Virus record (IMG/VR): IMGVR_UViG_3300023278_002893
Span: 186,001-250,000 of that record
Reading direction: 5' to 3' (one strand)
DNA: 64,000 nucleotides
Source of the DNA: a virus
Under the pieces are notes generated by a model, which saw only the letters and a program-made list of their open reading frames with translations, made no database searches and had not been told where the DNA came from. This document shows positions 26,178 through 35,393 of this stretch, piece after piece. The translations under genes were made by a program, and so were the position numbers. Numbering within the stretch: position 1 is the stretch's first letter; every line of letters starts with the position of its first letter.

Positions 26178-26815
26178 TAGGGAGTCTTCTCGATGTATAA
26201 TACTTTTCGACCATCGGGCAGAAGATCAGGAGCATCGATGAGACGAAGACCACGGGCAGCAAAATCCAGATTCTTTACAGCGAGTTCTGAAGCCTGCATC
26301 TTCTTGAATGCGTCATTGGCGCCCTCGGGCATTTCGAATCGTCTAAAATGCATTGTGACCATCTTCTTTTCAGTGGGGATCTTGGTCTCTAATAGGTATT
26401 GAAATATTTCAAAAGTCCGATTCATCCAAGCATCAGAACCAGGATTACGTAAGAAAGGAGTTACAAGTGCGGATACTTGAATATCATTACCATTTCTTGA
26501 GATGAGTTTGATGCGTATAATGCTCAACCCGCCGATCAACTTACTATCCTCGAAAACACCAAAAAACAGAGAAGGGAAATCCCCTTCACCAATCTGAACT
26601 CTTGAGAATCCTCGACTTCCTTTTTTGTTGGGATGGGAATCACATCTTATATCCCGATGCACCCCTCGATTTTTTATCATGCCTGACAACCTCGCAACCG
26701 CTCTGGATTCCATCTCATCTTTATTCACAAACACAAGATTGCCTACATTGAAGGTTCTGATTTTCACTTCTTCCCTGGGAAGCCTGGGCACACTATTATC
26801 AATCAGTCGCGTCAT
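26177..26815 (-). CDS. GNAT-like fibre-associated protein, 212 aa
   Basis: The central region VSALVTPFLRNPGSDAWMNRTF aligns with VSAMITPGIRNIPGHTANRSF in the protein at 56137-56733. Both sit directly upstream of a fibre gene, so they are paralogues. The fold hint is acetyltransferase-like (GGLSIIRIKLISR beta strand followed by helix) but no clear acetyl-CoA loop is seen. It might modify or help assemble the adjacent fibre. Confidence 0.6.
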   Translation of the reverse strand: MTRLIDNSVPRLPREEVKIRTFNVGNLVFVNKDEMESRAVARLSGMIKNRGVHRDIRCDSHPNKKGSRGFSRVQIGEGDFPSLFFGVFEDSKLIGGLSIIRIKLISRNGNDIQVSALVTPFLRNPGSDAWMNRTFEIFQYLLETKIPTEKKMVTMHFRRFEMPEGANDAFKKMQASELAVKNLDFAARGLRLIDAPDLLPDGRKVLYIEKTP

Positions 26816-26824
26816 GGTATCTCC

Positions 26825-29800
26825 CTATATCAACGTCAGACTAAACTCGTCTGCTGTTCCGCTCTGTGTTGTGGTCTCCATCCAGACAAAGGAGTCAACT
26901 GGAATATTTGGATTGTCGAAACTCGTGATGACCTCTCCAGTATTTCCGCTGTGAGTTGTAGTTCCTCCGGTGATGACTTCTGTTCCTACTCCCGATCTGG
27001 TAGGATCGTGTCTGACCGTCCAGGTAGCTCCGAGTGCTCCCGTTCCTCTGATGGAACCGATCAGCTTCTGAACTGTTCTGGCTGCTGTAGTGTAGAAGAA
27101 GAAAACATCCTCTCCGTTGAAGAGGTTCTCTACTCCAAGATTGTAAGGACCACCTACTGTATCCACATAGTTCTTCGTAGCGAGATCGTCTGAAGCGACG
27201 GGATCGGCTCCACTTACTGTCGCACTGAATCCCCGAGTTCCATCGGCAAGAGCATACTGAGTATGATCATCATCGGGAAGACCGGTGAGTAATCCATGAT
27301 CTGTAATTCCTGCTCCACCTATTACTACTCCCCCTGGGAAGGAAGAGGGAGAAACTCCTCTCAGATCTGTATTGGCTATAATAGTCCAATTATTACTAGA
27401 CTGACGTCTAACGGTCAGACGTGATAGTAACCAACCCACTCCTGCATAGTCTCTGGGGATAGTATATAGAGCGGTGTTCTCAACATCATTGATAGCATTG
27501 GTGTTGTTGTTATAGCCGTCACCGGGGAGATTCAAAAACAGCTTGGTATCCGAATCATTCTCTGCTACTGCTCCCCACAAGACTACATTGAATCTGTCAT
27601 TTGCTCCGATGGACGAACCATCGCTATATGCTGTAATCTCTGACAGAGACTGGATAGTAGTATAGGGAGTAGTAAAGTCATTGAATACATAGATTAAATC
27701 AGCTCCAGAGGTATCGATGGTAGGTGTAGAATGAGTATGGAGCTGATAGATACTACCCGCTGCGACCTGAATAGTAATATCATCTGGAGTTGGTCCGGTA
27801 TCTACCGTAGTAGTCAGGGCTGTTCCAGTTTGCCACTCTGCGTATTGTGATCTGATTCTCTCACTGATAGCGTGGATATGACCAATACCTCCTCGTGAGA
27901 GAGGTTCGTGATTATGATCTGTATATGCGTGGAGTTTCAATGGTCCATCGGTTTGAACCGTGGGTTCTGTTTGAACTATTACTCTTGCTACTCTCGCATG
28001 TTCAGCTGCTGGGAATCCGCTGGTATTAGCAGTTAGAACAAGAGACCCTGCGCTTTCCAGTAGATATACCCAGTTTTCTTGTGGATTAATATCCGTTCCC
28101 GCAGCAGTTAGAATAACCGAATCCGGGACTGAGTGGGTGATATTTACCCCACTGATTTGAACAGTGTTGGTGCTCCCTCCGATTCTATCCAGAGTGAAAG
28201 TGATGTCTGCTCCATCGGAAGATACTGTGTATGTATTATCAGTCTCAGCGATGGTTCCATCATAAGCAAACTCTAAGTTTTCAAGGAAGGTGGTGTTACC
28301 ACTTAGTTCATTTAGGAAGGGAGTATTGATGGGGCTGACTAATATACTACCATTACTTACCCCAGAGGCAACAGCGAGCCCCATGAAGATTACTCTTTCA
28401 GTTCCTGTTGGTAGAACCTTTGTAAGTTCTCCTGGGGTATTGGAAACATAAAGTCTATCGCCTGGTGAAAATGCAGAAGTATCCACATCACGCACCAAAC
28501 CAAAGGTGGTTACATATCCATTACTATTGTTACTGATATCTTCAGTAGCAAGTCCGAAAGCTCCTGATGTGGGATCGGTTGCATCTGCTAATCCGACAAG
28601 GGGTCTGCCTGCCTGAATCCCTAGAATATTCACTGCGGTTCCGTCAGTTATAGTAGAACCGGTTGTATTCCGAGTCCTAACTAATTGCTCTTGACCTACC
28701 TGGAGATTTACACTACCTCCAGGCATACCAAGATTCAGAGTTCCATCATCATCGTTCCAGGATAGTCTACCCTCTGTCGGGGTAATACCATTAACCAGAT
28801 TGAAGTCTATCCATCCGACATCACCAATCCGATTATCCGACATATCTAGCTCACCTTGTAGGGTGCCGGATACACCCTGAATGTGGGTTCCTGCTATATC
28901 TCCTGCTACCGTCAGATTCTGAGCAATCCCCATTCCCGGAGTAGATCCTACAATTCCTGAGATTGTTACTCTTTCCACCCCTCCCCCAGTAAAACCGAGC
29001 ACTGCGTTACCCTTACGATACATCCCCGTGTTGTGCTGCTGCTTGAATGAAAAAGGAGCATCACTCGCATTCCCATCCCCCGCATGAACTCGCTGAACGT
29101 CTTCGATCTTGAAGGAGTTACATTCCAAATGTGAACCAAGGACGGGAGATAGATCTTGAACTATCTCGGTTAGAAATGTTCCAGATGCGGCGAGGAACTC
29201 ATCTCTGAATCCAGAAACTGTAATGTTTTGTCCCAATTCAGAGACACTTATTCCATCAGATCCTGAAATAATAACGTCACCCGTAATCGCATTTACTGAA
29301 TCAACATCAGAACTTTCGACAGCGTCTATCTGAGATTGAAGGGAACCAGAGGTGGCTACAAATTCATCTCTAAAACCGCTTATAGTTACAGTATCACTTC
29401 CTGAAATAACGGTATTGCCATCCAGTCCAAGTATCGCATCATTCTCATTTTTGGCGTATCGAGAGTGGTGGGCGTCTTCGGCTTCAGCGTGTGTTGTTAT
29501 ATCTGTGTCTATTTCAGAAGATAGGGAACCAGATGCCGCAACGAACTCTGCATAGAATCCACTAATAGTATCTACATTGGATCCAGAGACAACGGTTATT
29601 CCATCATCTCCTACAAGAGCGTTGGGAGTACTACCTGACCCTCCCCCGCCACCAGTGGAGGAAATAGTAATAGAGTTAGCCCCAGAAACTACTACAATGT
29701 TACTACCTGCAATAATAGCATCATTCTCATCCTTAGTATATCGGATGTGGTGCGCAGAAGTATCTGATGCGTGAGTGTTGATATCAGAATCAATCTCAGC

Positions 29801-31540
29801 AGCCAGAGTTCCGCTTGCGCTAACGAACTCGGTATAGAATCCAGACACGGTAATGGTTGAGGAACCAGAAATAACTGTAATCCCATCTGCACCTACAATA
29901 GCAGTCGAAGCGGCGTCTATTGAACTCTGTAAAGCACCTGATGCACTAACAAACTCATCTCTAAACCCGCCTATTGCTATAGCACTGGCACCACTAATAA
30001 CGGTTATTCCATTTGAACCTACAAGTGGAAGGCCAAAACTAGAACTAATGGCAATAGCGGGGGATTCTCCAACATAGTTTTCGGTTGGGTTCCCCGCTCC
30101 GGCGCTGTAGAGAGCGTCGATTTCATCTAAGGTCAGCGCTTTGTCCCAGAATAGAATTTGGTCCAGAAGACCACTAAACGGACGGTCGCCTCCACCACCG
30201 TTGGGTTGATTTCCAATACATGTGTTGATTGAAGCCGAAGTGGGAACAAACCCTGTCTTTGAGTCAGTCGCCACTTCGACACCGTCGAGATAAATTTTGT
30301 AAGTACTTCCGTTGTACCACGTGATTAAGTGGTACCATGTTCCAGTACTTAAAGCGGAAACAGATGCCTGCACCTGTGTTCCAGTACCTAACGTACCTGT
30401 TGTTAGTCTAAAATTAATGGTCGTTGAGTTAGGTATCCCAGCCATAAACACATGGTCCGCGGTACTAGTACCGTCCGCTTTGGACCAAATACGAGTATCA
30501 CCGGCAAATGAGTCAGAATTAAACCAACCACTGATTGAGAATTCCGATACATTTGGAACATCTAATGTTCCTATATTAAATCTAGTACCACCTGCCCCGT
30601 CAAAGTCGGCGGCCTGCCCGAAACCTGATTTCCCTGCAGTGTATGTAACCCCTCCCGCGATAGTACCGTCTTGGGAGCCGAAGGAATCGTCTGTATTATC
30701 TTCGAAATCGTAACCATTTGTTATATTCTGGTCGCCGGTAGTTGTTGTAACCGAGATCGACGCGTCTAATGCCTTGATCTTTTTAAACTCAAAAACGGGA
30801 CCTGTTTTTTGAAAAAATACGTCCTCGCCTAGGATTCCTATATTAGTACCAGATACAGCCAGGGATCCTGAAGCCGCTAGGAACTCCGCCCGGAAACCCG
30901 AAACCGTAGTTTCGCCCGCGGTGGGAGTTCCTGAGATAACAGTAATTCCATCTACACCCACCATCGCGTCCGAGACCGTACCGCCCCCACCTCCACCACC
31001 GCCCGCAGTGGAAGATATGGTAATAATGTTAGTTCCTGACACGACTGTAACATTACTGCCTGCCACGATAGCGTCGTTTTCGTCCTTAGTGTATCTGACG
31101 TGGTGCGCACTTGCGTCCGCGGCGTGTGTAATGATATCACCATCTATTTCCGAAGACAGGGTTCCAGAAGCGGCAACAAACTCTGTTCTAAAACCAGAAA
31201 CTGTGATTGTCTGGGATGCTGTCGAAACGACATTTCCATCAGTACCGTCTATTACAACCGCACCTACTACACTGTTTACGCTATCTACAGCACCTCCGCC
31301 CCCACCAACACCGCTAGTACTAATTTCTACAAAATTAGTTCCCGTAGTAACTACAATACCAGAGCCTGCGGTAATTAGTCCCTCTCCCGGAAAATAACTA
31401 TTGAAAGTTGTAACCAATTCGGTATCGTCACGCCCACCAGTTCCTGTAATAACTACCTCACCGAAAAATTCATTGAACTCTAGCTCACTGAGAAAATCCT
31501 CGTCCACTGATTGATGTTCTCTTATTCTAGTCTTTACCAT
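26825..31540 (-). CDS. Giant tail fibre protein with LamG domain, 1571 aa
   Basis: Long beta-repetitive protein. Modules of the form GxxGITVISG...VSGFxxEFVxASGxL...DI-THA-AHHxRYTKDENDAI recur through the first half, interspersed with Gly-rich linkers. A LamG/concanavalin-like lectin domain (SISGWFNSDSF...WYHLITWYNGSTYKIYLDGVEV) occupies roughly residues 270-460. The C-terminal third carries HARVARVIVQT and other fibre-like beta segments and ends in a likely trimeric tip. Binds host surface carbohydrate by inference. First of a fibre cluster with 31553 upstream and 26177/24921 downstream. Confidence 0.8.
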   Translation of the reverse strand: MVKTRIREHQSVDEDFLSELEFNEFFGEVVITGTGGRDDTELVTTFNSYFPGEGLITAGSGIVVTTGTNFVEISTSGVGGGGGAVDSVNSVVGAVVIDGTDGNVVSTASQTITVSGFRTEFVAASGTLSSEIDGDIITHAADASAHHVRYTKDENDAIVAGSNVTVVSGTNIITISSTAGGGGGGGGTVSDAMVGVDGITVISGTPTAGETTVSGFRAEFLAASGSLAVSGTNIGILGEDVFFQKTGPVFEFKKIKALDASISVTTTTGDQNITNGYDFEDNTDDSFGSQDGTIAGGVTYTAGKSGFGQAADFDGAGGTRFNIGTLDVPNVSEFSISGWFNSDSFAGDTRIWSKADGTSTADHVFMAGIPNSTTINFRLTTGTLGTGTQVQASVSALSTGTWYHLITWYNGSTYKIYLDGVEVATDSKTGFVPTSASINTCIGNQPNGGGGDRPFSGLLDQILFWDKALTLDEIDALYSAGAGNPTENYVGESPAIAISSSFGLPLVGSNGITVISGASAIAIGGFRDEFVSASGALQSSIDAASTAIVGADGITVISGSSTITVSGFYTEFVSASGTLAAEIDSDINTHASDTSAHHIRYTKDENDAIIAGSNIVVVSGANSITISSTGGGGGSGSTPNALVGDDGITVVSGSNVDTISGFYAEFVAASGSLSSEIDTDITTHAEAEDAHHSRYAKNENDAILGLDGNTVISGSDTVTISGFRDEFVATSGSLQSQIDAVESSDVDSVNAITGDVIISGSDGISVSELGQNITVSGFRDEFLAASGTFLTEIVQDLSPVLGSHLECNSFKIEDVQRVHAGDGNASDAPFSFKQQHNTGMYRKGNAVLGFTGGGVERVTISGIVGSTPGMGIAQNLTVAGDIAGTHIQGVSGTLQGELDMSDNRIGDVGWIDFNLVNGITPTEGRLSWNDDDGTLNLGMPGGSVNLQVGQEQLVRTRNTTGSTITDGTAVNILGIQAGRPLVGLADATDPTSGAFGLATEDISNNSNGYVTTFGLVRDVDTSAFSPGDRLYVSNTPGELTKVLPTGTERVIFMGLAVASGVSNGSILVSPINTPFLNELSGNTTFLENLEFAYDGTIAETDNTYTVSSDGADITFTLDRIGGSTNTVQISGVNITHSVPDSVILTAAGTDINPQENWVYLLESAGSLVLTANTSGFPAAEHARVARVIVQTEPTVQTDGPLKLHAYTDHNHEPLSRGGIGHIHAISERIRSQYAEWQTGTALTTTVDTGPTPDDITIQVAAGSIYQLHTHSTPTIDTSGADLIYVFNDFTTPYTTIQSLSEITAYSDGSSIGANDRFNVVLWGAVAENDSDTKLFLNLPGDGYNNNTNAINDVENTALYTIPRDYAGVGWLLSRLTVRRQSSNNWTIIANTDLRGVSPSSFPGGVVIGGAGITDHGLLTGLPDDDHTQYALADGTRGFSATVSGADPVASDDLATKNYVDTVGGPYNLGVENLFNGEDVFFFYTTAARTVQKLIGSIRGTGALGATWTVRHDPTRSGVGTEVITGGTTTHSGNTGEVITSFDNPNIPVDSFVWMETTTQSGTADEFSLTLI

Positions 31541-31552
31541 TGTTATCCCGTA

Positions 31553-31897
31553 TTACCCGACCTTCAGAAATTGTAGAATATCGCTATTCCTGATATCATA
31601 TACAAAGGATAGATTGCTGACGGCGGAAACGAAGAAAACATCTTTATCCACAGTCCCGCTGCTACCTGGAAGTTGGAGTATCCCATTTGTAAATGTTTGA
31701 GTATCGTCAATGAACTCTTGTACGCCAGAAACAGAAACTGGGCCTCCTACGGAAGTCCAGCCTACTCCTGGGGCATTAATGTCTATGGTAGTGCCTGCCG
31801 GGACAACGTCTCCTGTTCTAATCAAGAACAGTTTCTCGGTGGTTATACTACCACCGCTGCTGCTACTAACAGGGCAGGTGATTCCCAGCTCTGCCAT
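31553..31897 (-). CDS. Fibre-cluster protein, 114 aa
   Basis: Beta-rich with IDINAPGVGWTSVGGPVSVSG and a DTQTFTNGILQLPGSSGTVDKDVFFVSA segment similar in style to fibre or baseplate adaptor proteins. Lies 12 bases upstream of the giant fibre gene. Structural role inferred. Confidence 0.55.
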   Translation of the reverse strand: MAELGITCPVSSSSGGSITTEKLFLIRTGDVVPAGTTIDINAPGVGWTSVGGPVSVSGVQEFIDDTQTFTNGILQLPGSSGTVDKDVFFVSAVSNLSFVYDIRNSDILQFLKVG

Positions 31898-31898
31898 A

Positions 31899-31997
31899 TT
31901 ATCTTATGTCCGTCTTGGTGTCCTGGTTATTGCTACCAACACTAGTTACCGTCGCTGTGCTCCCGGTGATTACCTGGAAGTTTCTGAGAATGAACAT
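31899..31997 (-). CDS. Very small protein, 32 aa
   Basis: ATG at 31997 overlaps the stop of the Cys-rich gene (TAATG) and has a strong AAAGGAGAC site. The predicted peptide MFILRNFQVITGS... ends at 31899, two bases before the next start. Coupling and SD support translation; function unknown. Confidence 0.5.
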   Translation of the reverse strand: MFILRNFQVITGSTATVTSVGSNNQDTKTDIR

Positions 31998-32203
31998 TAT
32001 GTAGTCTCCTTTTTTTCGTATTTACAATACTCCAAGGAAGTGCTGCAGACCTTAGACATGTTCTGCAGCTTCGGTACTGCAGTATCTAGGGGCGCCCCAC
32101 ATCCTCCCGACTTAACGGCTCTTCTCCCACAACAACCTCGAGTGAAGTTCCACTTAAAATACTTACAATCTTCTTTATCGTAGTTCTTGATAACTGTAAC
32201 CAT
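31997..32203 (-). CDS. Cys-rich small protein, 68 aa
   Basis: ATG at 32203 overlaps the preceding stop (TAATG). Six Cys (CKYFKW, GCCGRR, GGCG, VCSTSLEYC) and many Lys suggest a metal-bound or disulphide mini-domain. Similar small Cys proteins occur near fibre genes, but no family is recognised. Confidence 0.55.
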   Translation of the reverse strand: MVTVIKNYDKEDCKYFKWNFTRGCCGRRAVKSGGCGAPLDTAVPKLQNMSKVCSTSLEYCKYEKKETT

Positions 32204-32364
32204 TACATAGCCTCATAGTCTGTTATAGATAAGAAATCATCCTCATCCATAATTAAAGTCATGCCGTTAAATAAATGAACCATTACTTGACGTACCGGAG
32301 TACCACCACAATTCCAAGTGTAGTATCCCCAATCCGCTATTACCTGATCCAATAATCTAATCAA
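32203..32364 (-). CDS. Small protein, 53 aa, TTG start
   Basis: TTG at 32364 is preceded by GAGAGGGGGG; the frame (starting IRLLDQVIADWGYYTWNCGG) is open to a TAATG coupled to the next gene. No ATG alternative gives a good SD. It fills the gap between the lipoprotein and the Cys-rich protein. Function unknown. Confidence 0.5.
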   Translation of the reverse strand: MIRLLDQVIADWGYYTWNCGGTPVRQVMVHLFNGMTLIMDEDDFLSITDYEAM

Positions 32365-32403
32365 AGGGCGTTCCCCCCTCTCCGCGCAGGGCCCAAGTAC
32401 GCG

Positions 32404-33039
32404 CTATTGTATTGAGTTGGTAATCATTGTTAGAGTGCCAATATAACCACCACCGACGCTGCTATTAAGCATAATCTCTCGCGGCGGAGTTAACCACCCC
32501 GTATTGTCAGTAAGCGCAATCTTGGCTTCCATAAGACATAATAAAAGATCTGTTTTTCTATCAGGACCTAACGCCAGTCTATCATAACGCCATTGCCACG
32601 AAGAATGACCAGCCGACATTGCTGCCCAGTAAAACCTTGCGGGAGTCAGAGACTTCCCAGAACTAGCCTTTTGGATCTCGAAGAACTGACGTGCTATCAT
32701 CTCAGCTCTGGAATAACTATCCTCGTTTCCTTGGCTTATACGGAAGAGTATCATCGCAGTCGCCAGATAGACGTCATATCCCTGAGGTTGTTTGATGTCC
32801 CCGCTGATAAAAATTACAGCGAAGTCCATGGTGCTATCTACCTTCTCTTTGAGAAGATCGGGATCACAGCCTTCCTTGGATACCACATAACTGTCACCTT
32901 CCGAACAAGCCGCATAAAGAGCAACCACCTCATTGTCTTGATCCGCCAAAGATCCCATAAGCATGGGAGTGGGGGCGGTAGTCTTACACGCAGAAAGCAA
33001 CAGCACACAGGCTGTTAGTAAAGAAACTATCCATTTCAT
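32404..33039 (-). CDS. Lipoprotein, 211 aa
   Basis: N-terminal signal MKWIVSLLTACVLLLSAC with a lipobox ending at Cys18, followed by KTTAPTP. The mature part is helical, with a C-terminal half containing ATAMILFRISQGNEDSYSRAEMIARQFF. SD AGGAGCC. A phage lipoprotein could act in lysis (spanin-like) or block superinfection at the outer membrane. It is longer than an outer spanin, so I favour superinfection exclusion or an unknown envelope role. Confidence 0.7.
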   Translation of the reverse strand: MKWIVSLLTACVLLLSACKTTAPTPMLMGSLADQDNEVVALYAACSEGDSYVVSKEGCDPDLLKEKVDSTMDFAVIFISGDIKQPQGYDVYLATAMILFRISQGNEDSYSRAEMIARQFFEIQKASSGKSLTPARFYWAAMSAGHSSWQWRYDRLALGPDRKTDLLLCLMEAKIALTDNTGWLTPPREIMLNSSVGGGYIGTLTMITNSIQ

Positions 33040-33047
33040 AACGGCTC

Positions 33048-33725
33048 CTAAATTATGGTGTCAATTATTTCTAGTAATTCTTCGAAGCCCTCAGAGTTAA
33101 ATAAAGACCAATCCCGCATGGCGGGGAAAAGATCCTTCAATGCCTCCAAAGCCTCGGCAAGATTGGTATCTACCTGAGGGTTATGGGATACCTTCTGTAT
33201 CTCCTGCGTTATTAGGGTTAGATTGGCTTGTAGTACTTCCTTGTTCCGCACGCAGCGGGTTTTAAGATACTCTCCATCTACGTGAGGATACTTCTCTTGC
33301 ATAAACTCAAAGCTAGTAATAAAGGAAAAATCATTAAAGATTATTTCTAACTCCGCAATGGATTCAGCATTCCAATTGTTCTCAGCGCAAAGATACCCAT
33401 AGTGCTTATCTAGCTCTTCATCCATCTCAAACTGCAATCGCATAATGTTAGGGTCGATGGGTGGGTATTTAATCTGATCATATTCCTGTGAGAGCGCAAT
33501 GCGTTTCCAAATATTAAATCCCACCTCACCGAGACTGAGAATAGGTACAGCAATCGCCGCTGGGGGTATAAATGTAAGAACAGCTCTTAGTGCAGAAACA
33601 CTCCTTAGTATATTGTCATCTGACAACATTCGAGGTTTGATCACTATATATTTAGGATCAACTTTCTGATCTTCTTTTTTAGTAGCCTTAAGTATCGCTA
33701 AGGCGGCTCCTAACCAATCTATCAT
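33048..33725 (-). CDS. Hypothetical protein with membrane-like N-region, 225 aa
   Basis: ATG at 33725 is favoured by GGAGGCGACTTGTA. Residues about 45-70 (ALRAVLTFIPPAAIAVPILSLGEVGF) are hydrophobic and could be a membrane segment. The rest is helical and acidic. Sits between the lipoprotein gene and the next helical protein, so an envelope-related role is possible. Confidence 0.55.
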   Translation of the reverse strand: MIDWLGAALAILKATKKEDQKVDPKYIVIKPRMLSDDNILRSVSALRAVLTFIPPAAIAVPILSLGEVGFNIWKRIALSQEYDQIKYPPIDPNIMRLQFEMDEELDKHYGYLCAENNWNAESIAELEIIFNDFSFITSFEFMQEKYPHVDGEYLKTRCVRNKEVLQANLTLITQEIQKVSHNPQVDTNLAEALEALKDLFPAMRDWSLFNSEGFEELLEIIDTII

Positions 33726-33765
33726 TACAAGTCGCCTCCAAAAGCGTTTTGCAAATTCAAAGGAT

Positions 33766-34176
33766 TTACTCTTCGGTTCCAAGGCCTGCGTCCTCGGCTT
33801 CGGTTCCTGTAAGATTTAACTTCTTATCCGCAAAATCCCGCGCCGCTTTCTGAGCTGCTGCCAGAGACGCATCCATGTTTTCAATTGTAGTCTTACCGAT
33901 TTGAATATTGTACTTATTGGCTGCAATCTCAATGGCCTCACCAATGATCCCTGAAGAGATCTCACTCGCCTCCGCCTCTGCGTTGTCGATGATGGCATCT
34001 AGAATAACGTCCCTCTTATCCTTACTGGACAGGTCGTGTCTAAAAGCAACACTAATAACCATAGGTAGGATAGCCTTTACCATCTCTTCTAGATGGTCGT
34101 CGTGTCTCTTCCAAAGTGCCTGAATCCAATCCCATGCCTTACTAAAAAAATCTCGCATTTTCTTTCTTATGCTCAT
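33766..34176 (-). CDS. Hypothetical amphipathic protein, 136 aa
   Basis: ATG at 34176 with GGAGGAAAA. The N-end is basic (SIRKKMRDFFSKAWDWIQALWKRHDD) and amphipathic, followed by MVKAILPMVISVAFR and a long Ala-rich helical tail. Could associate with membrane. Function unknown. Confidence 0.5.
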   Translation of the reverse strand: MSIRKKMRDFFSKAWDWIQALWKRHDDHLEEMVKAILPMVISVAFRHDLSSKDKRDVILDAIIDNAEAEASEISSGIIGEAIEIAANKYNIQIGKTTIENMDASLAAAQKAARDFADKKLNLTGTEAEDAGLGTEE

Positions 34177-34328
34177 TTTTCCTCCATTATCACCCCAGAC
34201 TCTAGATGCAAGTACGCTGGTGATATTTTTTCTATGCGGATTCCGTCAGGATCCTTAGAGACAAGAAGTTTTCCGTCAGGAAGCTCGAACCAATTCACCG
34301 AGTCCCCAACCGAAACCTCCTCCTCCAT
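34173..34328 (-). CDS. Small protein, 51 aa
   Basis: ATG at 34328, seven bases after the preceding stop, with GGAG upstream; a longer version from ATG at 34421 overlaps the previous gene by 86 bases and is less likely. Contains WFELPDGKLLVSKDPDG, a short beta pattern. Function unknown. Confidence 0.5.
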   Translation of the reverse strand: MEEEVSVGDSVNWFELPDGKLLVSKDPDGIRIEKISPAYLHLESGVIMEEK

Positions 34329-34335
34329 AACAATC

Positions 34336-34602
34336 TTACTCCGCTCTAGTGCTAGAATCCCCTCCACTTTCTGCATCCCGTGTACGTTGGCGGGGTTTTC
34401 GTAATCGTTGTTTAACCTCATTCTCCGCTTCCTTCCTCTTTTCTACAAACTTGTCGAACTGTCTCTGCCTTGTGGTTATGAAATCTAGAACATCTAGGAG
34501 TTTAGGCCCCGAATGTCCTGTGAGCCCTACATGAAGTACGTCGTCATCTGGTTGTTCTACGCACCAGACTCTATTAGTATAATCTGTCAAAACTACGGGC
34601 AT
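34336..34602 (-). CDS. Hypothetical protein, 88 aa
   Basis: ATG at 34602 with GGAGATTGAC (a TTG 12 bases upstream is also open). The N-half is alpha/beta, the C-half a charged helix rich in Lys/Arg/Glu (RQRQFDKFVEKRKEAENEVKQ). In the 100-base gap upstream (34615-34714) an imperfect hairpin at 34636-34664 (AGCG...GCAGG/CCTGCGCT) is the only feature seen. Confidence 0.5.
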   Translation of the reverse strand: MPVVLTDYTNRVWCVEQPDDDVLHVGLTGHSGPKLLDVLDFITTRQRQFDKFVEKRKEAENEVKQRLRKPRQRTRDAESGGDSSTRAE

Positions 34603-34714
34603 GTCAATCTCCAATCGTTAATCAAACTCAAAACGAGCGTATAGGCAGGAACCGCCCCTGCGCTTTAAAAAAAACGGGAAGTCCTACCTATTCATTCAAT
34701 AATGTAAGTTGGGT

Positions 34715-34948
34715 TTATTCTATCTTCTCAGATTCATTGACTACTACGTTGGTCAGGCTCTGTAGGTCTCTCTGTTGGTCCTCGGAGATCGACCACTTCT
34801 GAAGCTTAAGTCCCTGTGCAGTTACTGACTGGTGAAGAACTGAAGCCACTCTCTCCGTAATCCTTAACTCTGCAGGGCATTTAAGAGTAGCAATTCCATC
34901 TTCTTCGTCTATTTCAACTTCTAGTTTTAGAATGATATTCTCTGCCAT
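34715..34948 (-). CDS. Hypothetical protein, 77 aa
   Basis: ATG at 34948, one base after the dUTPase stop, with GGAAGGC as SD. Sequence starts MAENIILKLEVEIDEEDGIA and contains CPAELRITERVASVLH. Coupled to dUTPase. No family recognised. Confidence 0.55.
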   Translation of the reverse strand: MAENIILKLEVEIDEEDGIATLKCPAELRITERVASVLHQSVTAQGLKLQKWSISEDQQRDLQSLTNVVVNESEKIE

Positions 34949-34949
34949 G

Positions 34950-35393
34950 TTAATGCCTTCCGGTGGAACCAAAGCCACCATCGCCTCGCGTTGAGGTCGT
35001 GAGGTCGTCCTCTTCTTTATACGTAGTATAGAGAGGCCCTGCAAGAACCGCTTGTGCGATTCTATCACCTACCTCAACGCGAAACCTCTTTCTACCGTGG
35101 TTGATCAGGAGAACCCCAATTTCACCACGATAGTCCGAGTCTATTGTTCCTGGCGCATTCAGAACGGTAACTCCGTGCTTGAATGCCAGGCCGCTTCTTG
35201 GTCTAATTTGCATCTCCCACCCCTCAGGAAGCTCTACAGCAAGACCTGTCTTTACCAGTGCGTACTGTCCCGGCTTTATGACAACGTCCTCTACGGACGA
35301 AAGATCAGCGCCTGCAGACCCTTTAGTTTTATATACGGGAATAGTTGCGTCGGGGTGGAGTTTCTTAATCTTAATTCCACTTTTTCTCAACAC
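34950..35393 (-). CDS. dut: dUTP diphosphatase (trimeric)
   Basis: 147 aa, GTG start at 35393 with GAGGTGACTT. All five motifs are intact: AGADLSS (I), RPRSGLAFKHG (II), GTIDSDYRGEIGVLL (III), DRIAQAVLAG (IV) and the C-terminal TRGDGGFGSTG (V). It splits dUTP to dUMP, feeding thymidylate synthase and keeping uracil out of DNA. Overlaps a dUTPase-fold relative upstream. Confidence 0.95.
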   Translation of the reverse strand: MLRKSGIKIKKLHPDATIPVYKTKGSAGADLSSVEDVVIKPGQYALVKTGLAVELPEGWEMQIRPRSGLAFKHGVTVLNAPGTIDSDYRGEIGVLLINHGRKRFRVEVGDRIAQAVLAGPLYTTYKEEDDLTTSTRGDGGFGSTGRH

